The notes under the pieces were generated by a model. That model worked only from the letters and a program-made list of their open reading frames with translations, was not told the origin of the DNA and searched no databases. The translations under genes and the position numbers were made by a program. Positions 26,195 through 37,700 of a DNA stretch of 64,000 nt are shown piece by piece. The DNA comes from Candidatus Anammoximicrobium sp. (GTDB taxonomy: Bacteria; Planctomycetota; Planctomycetia; Pirellulales; Pirellulaceae): positions 59,044 to 123,043 of the forward strand of contig JAAYYU010000094.1 of the NCBI GenBank assembly GCA_012515235.1, given 5' to 3'. Every line of letters begins with the position of its first letter. Position 1 is the first letter of the stretch.

Positions 26195-29100
26195 CTACGG
26201 CCCCAGCAATTCGATCGCTGCCGCAACGGCCCGGCGGACGGAGTACAGACGTTCCGGGTCCGGCAGAATGCGGGTCGAATAGTAGCCGCCGTCGTTCGGG
26301 ATCTGGACCAGTTCTTGGGCGTCGTTCAACGCCCGTTCGGCGGCATCCGTCGGCTTGCCCGCTCTTCGGCCAGCCTCCATCCGGCTCTTCAACAGGAACA
26401 GATGCTCGTAATCTTCGACGCCCTCCCGAGCTTGCTCCAGGCGGATCGAACTGACCGGACCCGCGTGCCCGATGGGCTGGCCGGGATACAGCAGAAATCC
26501 GTCGCCGTTGGGGTAGCGAACCCAATACGATTCGCCCGGCTCGCTGCTCTGATTGATGAACGAATGCCAACCGAAGCGGTACGGATCGTACGTGTGCCAG
26601 GACACGCCCCAGAACTCGTAGGCTTCCGCACCGTACTTGAAACAGTAATGCGGCAACAGCCGCTCGACTGCACAGTACGGCGTGTCGGTACACATTTGGC
26701 CATCGGTCGTGAACCAAACGCGGTCGCCGGCCGCCCGCAACTCGGCCATCTTTTCCGACGGTACGCAGCCGTAGTGGCCGATGCCCCAGATGTCCAAGTA
26801 CCGGTCCCAATCCGGCACGTGCTTCCAAGTGCTGCAGTAGATTGGGATTTCCGGATCGACCTCGTGAATCATGTCGCACAGCGCTTTCATCTGCTGCCGA
26901 ATGTGCTCGTGGTGATCGAACGGCTCGTCCGAAATGTACAACACGATGCGGCGATGCCAGCCCTTTTCCTGCAGGTGTTCCCAGTACAGTCGCAGCAATT
27001 CCTGGTAGATCCGTTTGTACTCCGGGCGCAGGCGCCTGCGATCGGCAGCGGCAAACGGCGGTTCGCCTTCGTACGGACGCTCGCCAAAAACCGTTTTGGG
27101 CGGATGGCCCCAGCCGAACAGGTAGAGGTTCCAAGGCGTGTAGGCGAAGGGGAACTTCAATTCGTCGAAGTACACCTTTGCCGCGCGGTCGAAATCCGTA
27201 AAGTCCGCCGTGATCTTGCCGTTCTCGCGGCGAAACACAGGCGCCGGCCGGATCGTGTCGGGACACAGTCGCCGGGATGCCAGAAAGCGGATGATCTCCG
27301 GATACATCGCATCCAGCGGTTGGCCCCAGATGCCTCGATCCGGCCCGAAACGCACGTCGTAAATCGCGGCCACATGATTCTCGTCCGGCAGCGTGAAATC
27401 CCAAACGTGAATCCGAACGGGAACGGATGCGAGCGTCTGGCCGGAGGACAACAATCGCACGCGACCTTGATAGTCGCCCGCCGGCGCCTCCTTCGGCACG
27501 CTGACGGTGACCCAAATCGGCTGCGTCAAATTGGCCTGGAGATCCACGGTCTGACGCGGCAGCAGCGGATCGGGCCACAGACCGGCCCAGCCGTCCCCGC
27601 GGCCCGCATTGGCCGGGACCTTACGGTGCCAGGCCGGGGCCTTGGTTTGATAGTAGCTGCTCGGATGGTCGATCGGCACGTAGCCGACGACCTCGATGCG
27701 GACATCTTTCAGAACGCGGCCCTGAGGCCCGACCGGCGGATCGACCGCGATCTGCACGCCGCTCAAGGCACGCGGACTCCGCACTGCCAACTGCAGCGAC
27801 TCCTGTTCATTCCGGGCCGCGAAGATCTCCGCGGTGACAGGTTGTTGGGCCTGTTTGGATTGCTGCCGAGCCTGGTCGCAAGGCAAATCGTCCTGAAACA
27901 CCTTGACCACGGCCGGCACTTGCCAGACCGCCAGCCCGCCGTCGGGCGCGGCGTGTTGCGACTCCAGTCCCACGCACTGGCCGGGCACCACGTCGAACAA
28001 CGTCACGCCGTCGTGCCAGACGGTGCCGGTGCAGTCCATTGTCAAGTGCAGTTGCAGCGTTGTGGTGTCCTCGGGCATGGACAACATGCCGGAGATCAGC
28101 GTCCAATCGGCACTGCCCGTGAGCCCCGGCCCGACGCTGGCGTAGCCGCCCTGCTGCGACAGTTGGCCGGCGGCCGTGCGGCGATGCGCGTGCAACCGCA
28201 CTTCGCCGCCGCGCACGCTCTGACACTTGACCCACGCCGACAGCAAATACGTCCGGCCCGGCTGGACGGGCACGTCCTGGCGCCAGCCGCGCCAACTCCT
28301 GGCGGCCTCGTCCGGCACGTGCATCTTGGCGCATCGGCTGTCCCCAGGTCCCCGTCGCGAATCATCGAAGCCGAAGGTGACTGCTTGGGACTGCGACGCG
28401 CCGCTGGCGGTCCAAGCGTCCGGGAGCCCTTCGCCCGCTTCGAAACTCGGATTGCGGACGAGATTGACCGCCGAATCGACCAGTGGCGTCCCCTCTCGAA
28501 CCGCTGCGGAAGCCGCGGGGGCGGCAGCCGAAAAATACAAGTAAAACGTGCTGGACGAACGCGGAGGCAGTTGGGCGGCAAACAGGAGCTGATCCCCCAA
28601 CCGCTGATGCGGAACCAGCCGGCCTTCGTGCGTCAGGACCAGCGAAGCCGGATGCAAACGGCCTCGCATCCGGGCTTGCAGCCGCCCCAGTTCCAACGCC
28701 ACGGCAGTCCGTTCGTGGGTCTCGTCGCCCAGGTTCAACGCCCCGATGGCCGCGCGATAGGGCAACGACGGTTCCTTTGCCCCCGCCGCCTTGTACCAAC
28801 TCGCCTCCGTTCCCAACTCGCGGATCGAAACCGTTTCGACGGACAAGACCTCGGTCCGCACCGCACCAGGCACCAGACATTCCAGCGACACATTGTCGAA
28901 CCAGGCCGTGCCCGTGCCGCGGAGCACGGTGCCCAAACTCAACCGGTCCGCCTCGACCGGCGCCGTGAACTCCAGGACGACTTGTTTCCAGTCAAACGTG
29001 CCGTCGCCAGCGGGCAGCATGGGAGCGGTCAGCATCGGTTGCTGTTCGTTTCCTGCGTGCAAGTACCATCCACAGGAGCCGCGCACGTCCTGCGCCTTGA

Positions 29101-29770
29101 CCCAAGCCTGCACCCGGTACTTCGCGCCGCCGACGATCGCGATGTCTCCCTGCCGAGTCGCAATCCACGTCGGCTCGGCGCCGGCGGCCACGATTGTTTT
29201 CAGACAGCGGCGTCCCGACTGCGGATGCTCCTCGCTCCAGGACGCCCGATGCTGGTCGTCCGCCTCGTCATGCCGCCAGCCGGCCGGCGCATCGCCGTCG
29301 CCCAGTTCCACGTCGCCGTTGGTCAAGCCGACGCGTGCGGACAGGAAATCCGGCAACCGCCCCGCTCGCCGATTGTCAAAATACACGTAATACAAGGCGG
29401 CCGTCTGCGGCGGACACTCGACGGGGATCACCAGGATACTGCCGTCGGGAATCGGCCCTTGTTCGACAGTCGCCCCGCCGGCGTCCCGCAGCCCGAACAG
29501 CATTTCGATCCCGCGCGCATCGCACACGCGCAGCGATTGGGCCTGCTGGCCCGCCAAGGGGATCTGCCCCGCAGCCGATCCAGCCGCCAGGGACACCGGG
29601 AAGCCGGCCAGTTCAGCCGATCCGTCGTTGGTCACCTTGACGGCCACCCGCTTCTGCCACCAACCCATCCCGTCCAGGGACAGCGGATGATGCCAGGGCG
29701 CCGCGGGGGCAACGGCCGCAGAACTCACAAACAGGCACACGGCCACAATCCCAAAACACAATCGCACCAT
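26195..29770 (-). CDS. Large secreted DUF4091 / GH123-like protein with carbohydrate-binding domains
   Basis: The product is 1191 aa. The ATG at 29770 follows AGGGGG and starts a signal peptide (VRLCFGIVAVCLFVSSAAV). Residues about 140-280 and 450-620 resemble jelly-roll carbohydrate-binding modules (NPSFEAGEGLPDAW, YLLSAWVKCQSVRGG). The region from about 640 has the N-terminal beta domain and TIM barrel of GH123/DUF4091 proteins. ISDEPFDHHEHI contains the Asp-Glu pair used by GH123 N-acetylgalactosaminidases. The conserved DUF4091 end includes EFWGVSWH and RLEQAREGVEDYEHL. A role in extracellular degradation of amino-sugar glycans is likely by family; the substrate is not known. Single gene, no obvious operon. 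Confidence 0.82.
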   Translation of the reverse strand: MVRLCFGIVAVCLFVSSAAVAPAAPWHHPLSLDGMGWWQKRVAVKVTNDGSAELAGFPVSLAAGSAAGQIPLAGQQAQSLRVCDARGIEMLFGLRDAGGATVEQGPIPDGSILVIPVECPPQTAALYYVYFDNRRAGRLPDFLSARVGLTNGDVELGDGDAPAGWRHDEADDQHRASWSEEHPQSGRRCLKTIVAAGAEPTWIATRQGDIAIVGGAKYRVQAWVKAQDVRGSCGWYLHAGNEQQPMLTAPMLPAGDGTFDWKQVVLEFTAPVEADRLSLGTVLRGTGTAWFDNVSLECLVPGAVRTEVLSVETVSIRELGTEASWYKAAGAKEPSLPYRAAIGALNLGDETHERTAVALELGRLQARMRGRLHPASLVLTHEGRLVPHQRLGDQLLFAAQLPPRSSSTFYLYFSAAAPAASAAVREGTPLVDSAVNLVRNPSFEAGEGLPDAWTASGASQSQAVTFGFDDSRRGPGDSRCAKMHVPDEAARSWRGWRQDVPVQPGRTYLLSAWVKCQSVRGGEVRLHAHRRTAAGQLSQQGGYASVGPGLTGSADWTLISGMLSMPEDTTTLQLHLTMDCTGTVWHDGVTLFDVVPGQCVGLESQHAAPDGGLAVWQVPAVVKVFQDDLPCDQARQQSKQAQQPVTAEIFAARNEQESLQLAVRSPRALSGVQIAVDPPVGPQGRVLKDVRIEVVGYVPIDHPSSYYQTKAPAWHRKVPANAGRGDGWAGLWPDPLLPRQTVDLQANLTQPIWVTVSVPKEAPAGDYQGRVRLLSSGQTLASVPVRIHVWDFTLPDENHVAAIYDVRFGPDRGIWGQPLDAMYPEIIRFLASRRLCPDTIRPAPVFRRENGKITADFTDFDRAAKVYFDELKFPFAYTPWNLYLFGWGHPPKTVFGERPYEGEPPFAAADRRRLRPEYKRIYQELLRLYWEHLQEKGWHRRIVLYISDEPFDHHEHIRQQMKALCDMIHEVDPEIPIYCSTWKHVPDWDRYLDIWGIGHYGCVPSEKMAELRAAGDRVWFTTDGQMCTDTPYCAVERLLPHYCFKYGAEAYEFWGVSWHTYDPYRFGWHSFINQSSEPGESYWVRYPNGDGFLLYPGQPIGHAGPVSSIRLEQAREGVEDYEHLFLLKSRMEAGRRAGKPTDAAERALNDAQELVQIPNDGGYYSTRILPDPERLYSVRRAVAAAIELLGP

Positions 29771-29910
29771 TACGAGGTTCCCCCTCTGTCAAGTCCCGTC
29801 TGTTTTCGATTGCCGCTGGCAGGCTACGTCGCCTTACACGGCAGCGGTTCAAATGGTAATCTATGGTACCCTTCGCAGGCAAACCGTAGGACCCAAGGGA
29901 GCCGATTCTC

Positions 29911-30651
29911 ATGAAGAACTACATCCGCGGGAAAGTCGTGGTCATCACGGGCGGGACGTCCGGGTTCGGGCTGTCTGCCGCCGAATTGTTGCTGGAGCAA
30001 GGCGCCAAGGTCGTCATTACGGGACGCAACCTGGAGCGTCTGCAGGCGGCCGAAAAACAGTTGGCCCACGACAGCTTGCTGGCCGTGCGCGCCGACGCGG
30101 TCAGCACGGCCGATTGGAAGGAGACCATCCGGCAGACGCTGGACCGCTTTGGGCGGATCGACGTGCTGGTGAACAATCACGGCGCCGGCGTCAAGATCGC
30201 GGACGTCGAGCAGATGAGCGACGAGGACCTTCAGACCGTCATCGACGTCAACCTCACGTCGGTAATGAAGGGCTGCCGCGAAGTCATTCCGGTGATGAAG
30301 TTGCAGGGCAGCGGCCACATCATCAACGTCTCCAGCGGCTGTGCGTACCACAGCTGGCCCAAGTGGGCGGTCTATACGGCGGCCAAGGAAGGCATGGTCG
30401 GCTTCACCCGCTGTCTGCACCTGGAAATGTCCGAGTGGGGCGGCAAGGCCACTTCGTTCATCCCCGGTGCGGCGCGGACTGGGTTCTGCGAGGCGGCCGG
30501 CATCGACGACAGCTGGCTGGAAGGCTTCCCCGGCGCCGAGGATTTCGCCCGCACGCTGGTGCATTGCATCGACGTCCCCGACAACTCGTTCATCGAGGAA
30601 GTCAATATCTGGGGAACCAAGCAAGTCAAGCAAATGGTGGTGCCGTTCTAA
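29911..30651 (+). CDS. Short-chain dehydrogenase/reductase
   Basis: Classical SDR of 246 aa. The Rossmann NAD(P) motif TGGTSGFG lies at residues 13-20, NNHGAG follows, and the active-site Ser is in NVSSGCAY. Tyr and Lys of YTAAKEG complete the catalytic set. The C-terminus is normal length. The ATG at 29911 is the natural start, with a weak GGGAG-like sequence upstream. Substrate cannot be inferred. It lies 140 bases from the divergent DUF4091 gene and 88 bases before the lipase gene on the same strand. Cytoplasmic. Confidence 0.92.
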   Translation: MKNYIRGKVVVITGGTSGFGLSAAELLLEQGAKVVITGRNLERLQAAEKQLAHDSLLAVRADAVSTADWKETIRQTLDRFGRIDVLVNNHGAGVKIADVEQMSDEDLQTVIDVNLTSVMKGCREVIPVMKLQGSGHIINVSSGCAYHSWPKWAVYTAAKEGMVGFTRCLHLEMSEWGGKATSFIPGAARTGFCEAAGIDDSWLEGFPGAEDFARTLVHCIDVPDNSFIEEVNIWGTKQVKQMVVPF

Positions 30652-30739
30652 GATCCGGCACGTGAGACTGAATTCGCCGCGGGGGACGGGGAAAGGCCGG
30701 CCCGCCGCTACGTTTTTGGGACCTTTGTGGAACACAGCC

Positions 30740-31627
30740 ATGAGCACCGATGCCGCCCAGTCCGAACAGCAAGCGTGGTATCACGGAATCGACCTCTTTT
30801 CGCGGCTCACCGGGCCGATCGCCCAGCTGACGCGCGTGCAGCAGTCGCTGTTGTTCGCCGAGCTTTCACAAATTGCCTACATGCCGCCGGAGCCGGCACT
30901 GCGCTGCGTCCAGCAGATCGGTTTTCTGGACTCGTTCTATTTCGACCACGACGGGGCCCAAGCCTACCAGTTTCGGACGACCACGGACTGCGTGATTGTG
31001 TGCCGGGGCACGGAGCCGAACGAGTGGAACGACGTCAAGGCCGACGCCAACGCCGTGGCCGCGTTGGCCGAGACGGTCGGCAAGGTCCACAGCGGTTTCA
31101 AACGCGAGGTGGACGACCTTTGGCCGCACATCGAACAGGTGCTGGCGAGCAACCAATTGCCCCTCTGGTTCGCCGGCCATTCGTTGGGCGGCGCCATGGC
31201 GACGATCTGTGCCGGCCGCTGTAAGATCTCCAATATCTCCTCCAGCCCGGAGGGGCTTTTTACCTATGGCAGTCCGCGAGTCGGCAATCGGGCGTATGTG
31301 AACTACTACCGGCTGGTCCATTTCCGCTGGGTGAACAACAACGATATCGTCACCCGAGTGCCGCCGGCGTGGATGGGCTACCGGCACGCCGGGCGCGAGA
31401 TGTACATCGACTCGCACGGCCGCGTGCGCGACGTGGAAGGTTGGCGGCGCGTCATCGACCGCCTGCGGGGGTTCGCCCGGGGTCTGCACCGCCTGAAGAT
31501 CGATCACTTCTCCGACCATTCGATCGAAGACTATATCGCGCACATTCACGCGGCCGTCGAAAAACAGCAACAGGCGATGACCCAAAACGCACCGCCCTCG
31601 CGCCGCGGCCGCAGCGCGGGAAGGTAA
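30740..31627 (+). CDS. Class 3 lipase-family alpha/beta hydrolase
   Basis: The product is 295 aa, with ATG at 30740 (MSTDAAQSEQQAW). GHSLGGAMATI is the nucleophile elbow with catalytic Ser. FTYGSPRVGNRAY is the segment typical of class 3 (fungal-type) lipases, Asp lies in NNNDIVTRVPP and His in HFSDHSIEDY. VCRGTEPNEWNDVKAD corresponds to the oxyanion region. No signal peptide is seen, so it may be intracellular or exported by another route. The C-terminal 20 residues are basic. Probable substrate is an acyl ester; not resolvable further. Confidence 0.88.
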   Translation: MSTDAAQSEQQAWYHGIDLFSRLTGPIAQLTRVQQSLLFAELSQIAYMPPEPALRCVQQIGFLDSFYFDHDGAQAYQFRTTTDCVIVCRGTEPNEWNDVKADANAVAALAETVGKVHSGFKREVDDLWPHIEQVLASNQLPLWFAGHSLGGAMATICAGRCKISNISSSPEGLFTYGSPRVGNRAYVNYYRLVHFRWVNNNDIVTRVPPAWMGYRHAGREMYIDSHGRVRDVEGWRRVIDRLRGFARGLHRLKIDHFSDHSIEDYIAHIHAAVEKQQQAMTQNAPPSRRGRSAGR

Positions 31628-31754
31628 GGCCGGCGAAGCGAGGATCAGCAAGAAGGACGCTTGGTCCGCCTTGAACTGCGCCGCCAGACGCCGCAGGCCA
31701 GCTTCATCCTCGCCAGTCAATGTGTCCCCGCCGCTGTCTGTTTTCGCCAGGCTG

Positions 31755-34700
31755 CTAAGCGCCCCAGTTCTGAGCCACATCGAGGGCGATTTCGTCCAGC
31801 GTCCGATCGAAATCCAGAGCATCCTCGAACCGCAGGCAAGTTGCCTGGCCCGGTCCGGCACCGAGCGCCGCTCCTGGACCGCGCCGGAGGCGGGCCGGCT
31901 CGTCGGCCTGAACCGGCGCGTCCGGACCGCCGCGCGAGGTCCACGCGTGGCCCGACAGGCGGCCGGCGCGGCGAGCCGTTGCCAGCTGCTGGGATGTTTC
32001 GGCGGGCGTCCCTCCGGTCAACTCGGCCGCAGCGGGCAAGGCCCAGTTTGAGGCGGCTTCGTACACGCCCGCCCACTCGCCTTCGCCACCGGCCGGGCCG
32101 TTGAGGAAGTTGATGATGTTCAGCACATCGAGGGCTTCCAGGCGATTGTCCCAGTTGGTGTCGCGGTACGGCGGCAGCATGTCGCCGGCCGCGGGGACCG
32201 GAGGCAACTCCTGAGGTCCGGAGAGGTTCAGCAGATTGATCAGAACCAGCGGGTCGGCAGCCGTGACGGAGCCGCTGGCGTTCACGTCGAAGCGATTCAG
32301 CGGATTGGTCCAAGCCGTCGGCGACAGACCGGCGCCGCCCGGTCCAAAGGCAATGCGGGAGGGCGTCGGATCGCCGTCGCCCCGCTGGCCGTCCGCCAGG
32401 TGCAACTCGATCCGGTCCGTCAGAACCTTGGCGCCCGTCACTCCGTCGAACAGGAACGGGTACCAATGCGGCGCGGTGTGGTCCGGCGTGGAACCGTAAC
32501 CGTAATAGGTGTTGATAACCGTCCCCGGCTCGGCATACACGGTGAGCGTGGCGGCTGCTCCCGCAGCCACGCCGCCAGCGTCCAAACGGAAGAAACCGAG
32601 CGGGAAGCCGACGTTGGACGGGCTCGTGTCCGGCGCGGGATTTGCCACGGCGGTCACGTTGGTCAAGGTCACTTGGGGCGCGGCAGCCATCGTCACGTAC
32701 GGACCGTCGGCCGAGCTGCGCAGGGAAGCGACGTGGGGCTGCAAACGATCGGCGATCCCGTCCTGGTTGCCGTCGCCGCCGTAGGGCGCGCCATCCTCTT
32801 CAAAATCCCGCACGCCGTCGCCGTCGCTGTCTTCGCGGATGACGGTCACCTGGATCGTCCCGTATTCGATGTTCTCCGCCGGAATCGGGCCGTCGATGCC
32901 GTACAGCGTCACCTGGCCGGCCGGCGAGAGATCGGCGGGTTCGGCGGCGATCGAAAACTGGCCACTGGCCGTCGCCGTCAGCGCGACCTGCAGCAGTAGC
33001 GCTTCCGCCGCTGCCGGCGCCGTGGCCGTCGCGACAGCGCCGGCTTCGTCCAACAGGCCCGCGGAGGCCGTACTGCCCGTGCGGACGTTCGGGAAATCGG
33101 CGCCGAATTGGATCGGTCCGGTGGCGGCCAGGCCGGCCTGGTCATAGATCACGTCCAGATAAGCGGAGAAGACGCCCGTGCCCGCCGGACGGAGATCAGC
33201 CGCATAGACGTTCAGGACGAACGTTTCGCCTAGGCTCACCGTCGAAACCGCTTCGCCTTGAGCGTTGACTGCCTCCACCCGCAGACGCACCAGCGGCTCG
33301 TCGCCCAGCGGCGGGACCGGCTGCGGCAGTTCCAACCTGGGCTCGGACAGCAAACGCGATCCGTTCGCATTCAGGTCCGCCAGCACCCTCTTGCCGTCAA
33401 AGTCAGACGACAGGCCGTCGCCGTTGAAGTCCAAAAAGGGCGGCGCCACGTCGGGCGGCACGGGCGGATCGGGCAAGATTCGGATGCCGTGAGTGGCAAA
33501 ATCGTTGAAGGATAACAGGGCATCGATGGGCGACGCGTACCCGTCGCCGTTGACGTCCACCGGATGGAACGGATTCTGCCAGTCGAAGAACACCTGCAAC
33601 TCGACAGCCGTCTCGTCCGATTCGGTGGTGCCGTCGAACGCCCGGTAGGTAAAAGCATCCGGCCCGCCGTAGTCCGTGGCCGGCGTATAGTCGAAGGAGC
33701 CGTCAGCCCGCAGGGTCAAGGTCCCGTGCAGCGGCGACTGGACCAGCCGAGCCGTGAGCGGATCGTCGTCGGCGTCCCGATCGTTGGCCAACACGCCGTC
33801 GGCCGCCGCGACGCTCAGCGCCTGGTTGCGGAACACGCTGTAGCTATCGGCCGCGGCGACGGGGTCATCGTTGACGGCCGCAACCGTCAGGGTGACCGTC
33901 GCCAGATTCGAGTTGAAGAAGCCGTCGTTGGCCCGATAGGAGAATCGATCGGTGCCAAAGAAGTCGGGATCAGGCGTATAGACGAAGGAACCTGCCGGCG
34001 AGAATTGCAGGGCGCCATGAGCGGGCGGATCGACCAGCACCGCGGTCAGCGGATCGTGTTCCTCGTCGTCGTCGTTGGCCAGCACGCCCTCGCCAACCGT
34101 CGCGGTCAACTCGCCGTCCTCCACAACCTCGTACTGATCGTCCGCGGCAACCGGCGGTCCCTTGATCTGCAGCGTCGTCCCCAGGTACTCGACGTTGACA
34201 GCCCCGTCCAGCGGTCCGTCTAGGCCGAAGAGCAAGAACTGTCCGGCGGGCAGATTGTCGGCGCCGTCCGCGGTGAACACCGCTTCGCCCCGGCCCAGAG
34301 CCGACATCGGGGCCCGCCACAACCGGTGCTCCTGGCCGTCCGGCAGACTGGTGATGCGTCCCGCGCCGGCTTGTTCGATCGAACCGGCCGTCGAGGTCTG
34401 CCCGGCAACGAAATGAGGAAATTCCGCGCCGGCGGCAACCGCTCCGGTCACCGAAACCAGGCTGGTCGGATAGCCGACGTCGACGTACGCCGCCGCAACG
34501 CCCCAGGGATCGAGCCGCCGATCGCTCACCCAGGCTTCCAGGTAGAACGTTTGGCCGGCGTTGACGGACGCAATCGGCGCCCCTGCGGCGTCTGTCGTCT
34601 GCAACGTCACGCGGGCCAGATTTCCGGGTCCCGGCGAATCCGGCGTTTGGGGCAGGACCAGGCGGGGCGGCGGCACCGGGCGAGTGCCGCCGACGTCGAG

Positions 34701-37700
34701 GTCCGCAGCCGCCAAATCGGCGTCCGCCTGGGTCGCCGAACCGTCGCCGTCGTAGTCCACAAACGGCGGCGGTTCGTACTGTGCCGGCAACGGACCGGCG
34801 CCGTGGTGCAGCAGGAAGTTGGCGATCAGCACGGCGTCCAGCGGCGACAGGTAGCCGTCGGCGTTTACGTCGGCCGGATGCGCCGGATTGGTCGGCCGCA
34901 GTCGCACGTCGATCACCACGCGGACCGTATCCGAAAAGAATTCACCGTCCCACGCCTTGTACGAAAACGCGTCCTGGCCGTAGTACAGGGCGTCGGGGAC
35001 GTACGTCAAGGACCCGTCGTCGAGCAACGTCAGTTCGCCGTTGAGCGGCGGTTCGGTCAGCACGGCGGTGAGCTCGGTTCCCTCGAAATCGACGTCGTTG
35101 GCCAGGACGCCCTCGGCCCGGTTGACCGTCAACGACTGTCCCAGAGGCGTGTCGTACTGGTCGCCCTGAGCGCTGGGCGGGTCGTTCACCGGCCGGACGG
35201 CGACGGTTTGCGTCAGGGCGCCCGTGTCGTTGCCCCCGTCCCCGTCAGTCAGCGAAACCTGGACGCGGCGGTCGGTGGCCGTGGGGTTTTCGGAGACGTT
35301 CTCGTAAGCGATCGATCGCAGCACCGCCTGAACCGCCGCCTTGGTGGCCTCCACGCTGGTGAAGTGGACCGTCAAGACCCAGCCGTCGATCGTATAGTTG
35401 CCGATCAGTCGCAGGACGCCGCCATCGTAGATCACGGTGTCGCCAGCCAGGCTAATCCCGTTTCCCTCCTGGATCAGCAACCGATCGTTGGGCGTCCCGC
35501 CGGCAACGATCGTCGCTACCAGTCGGCCGTCGGCAAAGTCGGCGGAATCGGGATCGACGACTGTCCCGCCGGGGAGAATCGCCGTGGGCGGATCGTTTTC
35601 CGTGTACGTCACCGGATCGTCGGCACCGCCGAGGGTTGGCGGGTCGTTCACTTCTTTGATTGTCAGCGTAGCGACGTCGGTAGCGACGCTGAACGCGGTG
35701 TCTGTGCCGTTGACGGTGACGTCCGCGATGCCGCCGGACAGGCCCTGCGACGCATCCCAGGCGTGATAGGCCATCGTCGCCGTTTCGGGCGTTCCGCCCG
35801 CCGGCGCATAGCGGATCGTCGCGGTGCGGCTCAACAGCAGCGCCGAAGTCGCACTTAGCGCCGGAAACTCGACGAAGGTGGTGCCGTTCAAGGCGTACGA
35901 CCAGACGCCCTGTCCCGTCACGCCGAAAACGGCGATTCCGCCGGTCACGGCGTTGTGGTCGAGGTCCGTGATCCCTCCGACGAACTCAGGCAAGGCAACC
36001 TCGAAGGGCGTCACGACGTCGGTCGTGCCGATCGCGGGCGACTGGGGCGCGAGCACCGGCGCATCGTTGACGTCCGTGACTTCGATCCAGCCGGAATCGG
36101 TCGCCCCACTGTAGGCGCTCGAACCGCCTGACACGCTGGCGTCCACGCGGTACCCGACCGAGGCCCCGTCTGTCGCATCCCAAGCGCGATAGGTGACGGT
36201 GGCGACTTCTCCGTTCCGATCGTCGGGAGTGTAACGCAGCCGGCTGTCGGGCCCCAGCACCAGGGCCTGGCCGGCAGTCACCGGCAACAGCGGCTGATAC
36301 GCGCCGCCGGCCGCCGAATACTCCCACAGCCCTGCCCCGGAAGCCGAGACGACCACAATCCCTTGCAGTTGGCCGCTGCCGTCCGGATCGGACACTCCCG
36401 TGACGAAGCTGCCCACGGTGACATCCAACGGCGTGTGTTCGTCCGTCGTTCCCAGCTGCGGGTTGCCCGGGATCAGCACCGGAGCGTCGTTGAAATCCAA
36501 CAGGGTGATGGCCAGCGCGTCGGTCACCAGTTTCTGGTCAACGTCTTGGCTGAAGGCGCCGTAGGCCAGTTCCTCCGGCGGATTGTCGTCGCTGCACAAG
36601 CCGGTCTCCGGGTCGGGCAAACCTCCCGCCGTGCAGCTCAGATAGGTGACCGGCGTCCTGGTCCCCGCCGTGCCCAGCGTCTGGTCCCAAGCGGCGTAGG
36701 TGAACGTCGCGGTTCCGCCGCTGCCGCCAAACGGCGTGAATCGGATGTCCGCCCAACTGGGCAACAGCAAGGCGTCAGTCTGGCTGACCGTGCCGATGTC
36801 CACAAACCCCACGCCGTCCTGGGAGAACGACCACACGCCGGGACCCGTCAGCCCGGTCACGGCGATGCCGCCCAGCGGATCGTGAACGTCGGGGTCGCTG
36901 ACCGCCGTCGTGCCCGCTCCGCCGTTGATGAGCGCCGTCAGCGGGAACCCCAGCACGGCGTCTTCGTCCGACTCCAGCGTCGAGGCCGCCGGAGTCAGTT
37001 CCGGGGGATCGTTGCGGGGGGCGACGGTCAGAGTGACCGAGCCTTCGCGCAGCTTGCCGTCCGCGTCGCTGACGACGTAGGTGAAGCCGTCCACGCCGGA
37101 AAAGCCCGGCTCCGGGACGTAGCAGAAGGAACCGTCGGGTTTCACTCCGTCCAGCGTCGTATCCGCCAGATTGCAATCCAACACGCCGTGCGCCGGCGGC
37201 GTGGACGAAACGACCGTCAGCGGGCCGTTGACGGTGGCCACAGGGGCCTGCACCCAAGCCACGAACTTCATGTCGCTGCTCTCGTCCGGCGCCTGCAAAA
37301 TGGACGAGGACCGGGTCAACAGATCGAACAGCACGACGTCCCCGTCTCCCGTGGCGGTCGAACTGCTCTGGTTGATATTGGCGATCAACAGCGTGCGGCC
37401 GTCTTCACTCAGGTCGATGTCGCTGAAATCGGCTTCGGCATCCGGCAGCGGAACCCCCGGCTCGGCGTACACGCGGTACTGATCGACCAGCGCGCCGTTC
37501 GCGTTGTAGCGGTACACGTAGGGATTGGACAAGCTGCGGACACCGTAGATATCGCCGTTGGCGGCAACCGTGATCGCCCGCAGGTCCGCCGGCAAATTGA
37601 GGATCTGCCGGACGGGCGTCATGGTCAGCGGATCGTAGACGCGAATGAACCGGGAACTCACAGCGCCGCCCGGTCCCAAGGCGTACAACGAGCCGTCCGG

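Noticed and set aside
26189..29914. Open frame of about 1241 codons antisense to the DUF4091 gene
   Set aside because: Arg/Gly/His-rich composition without domains; the opposite strand is clearly coding.
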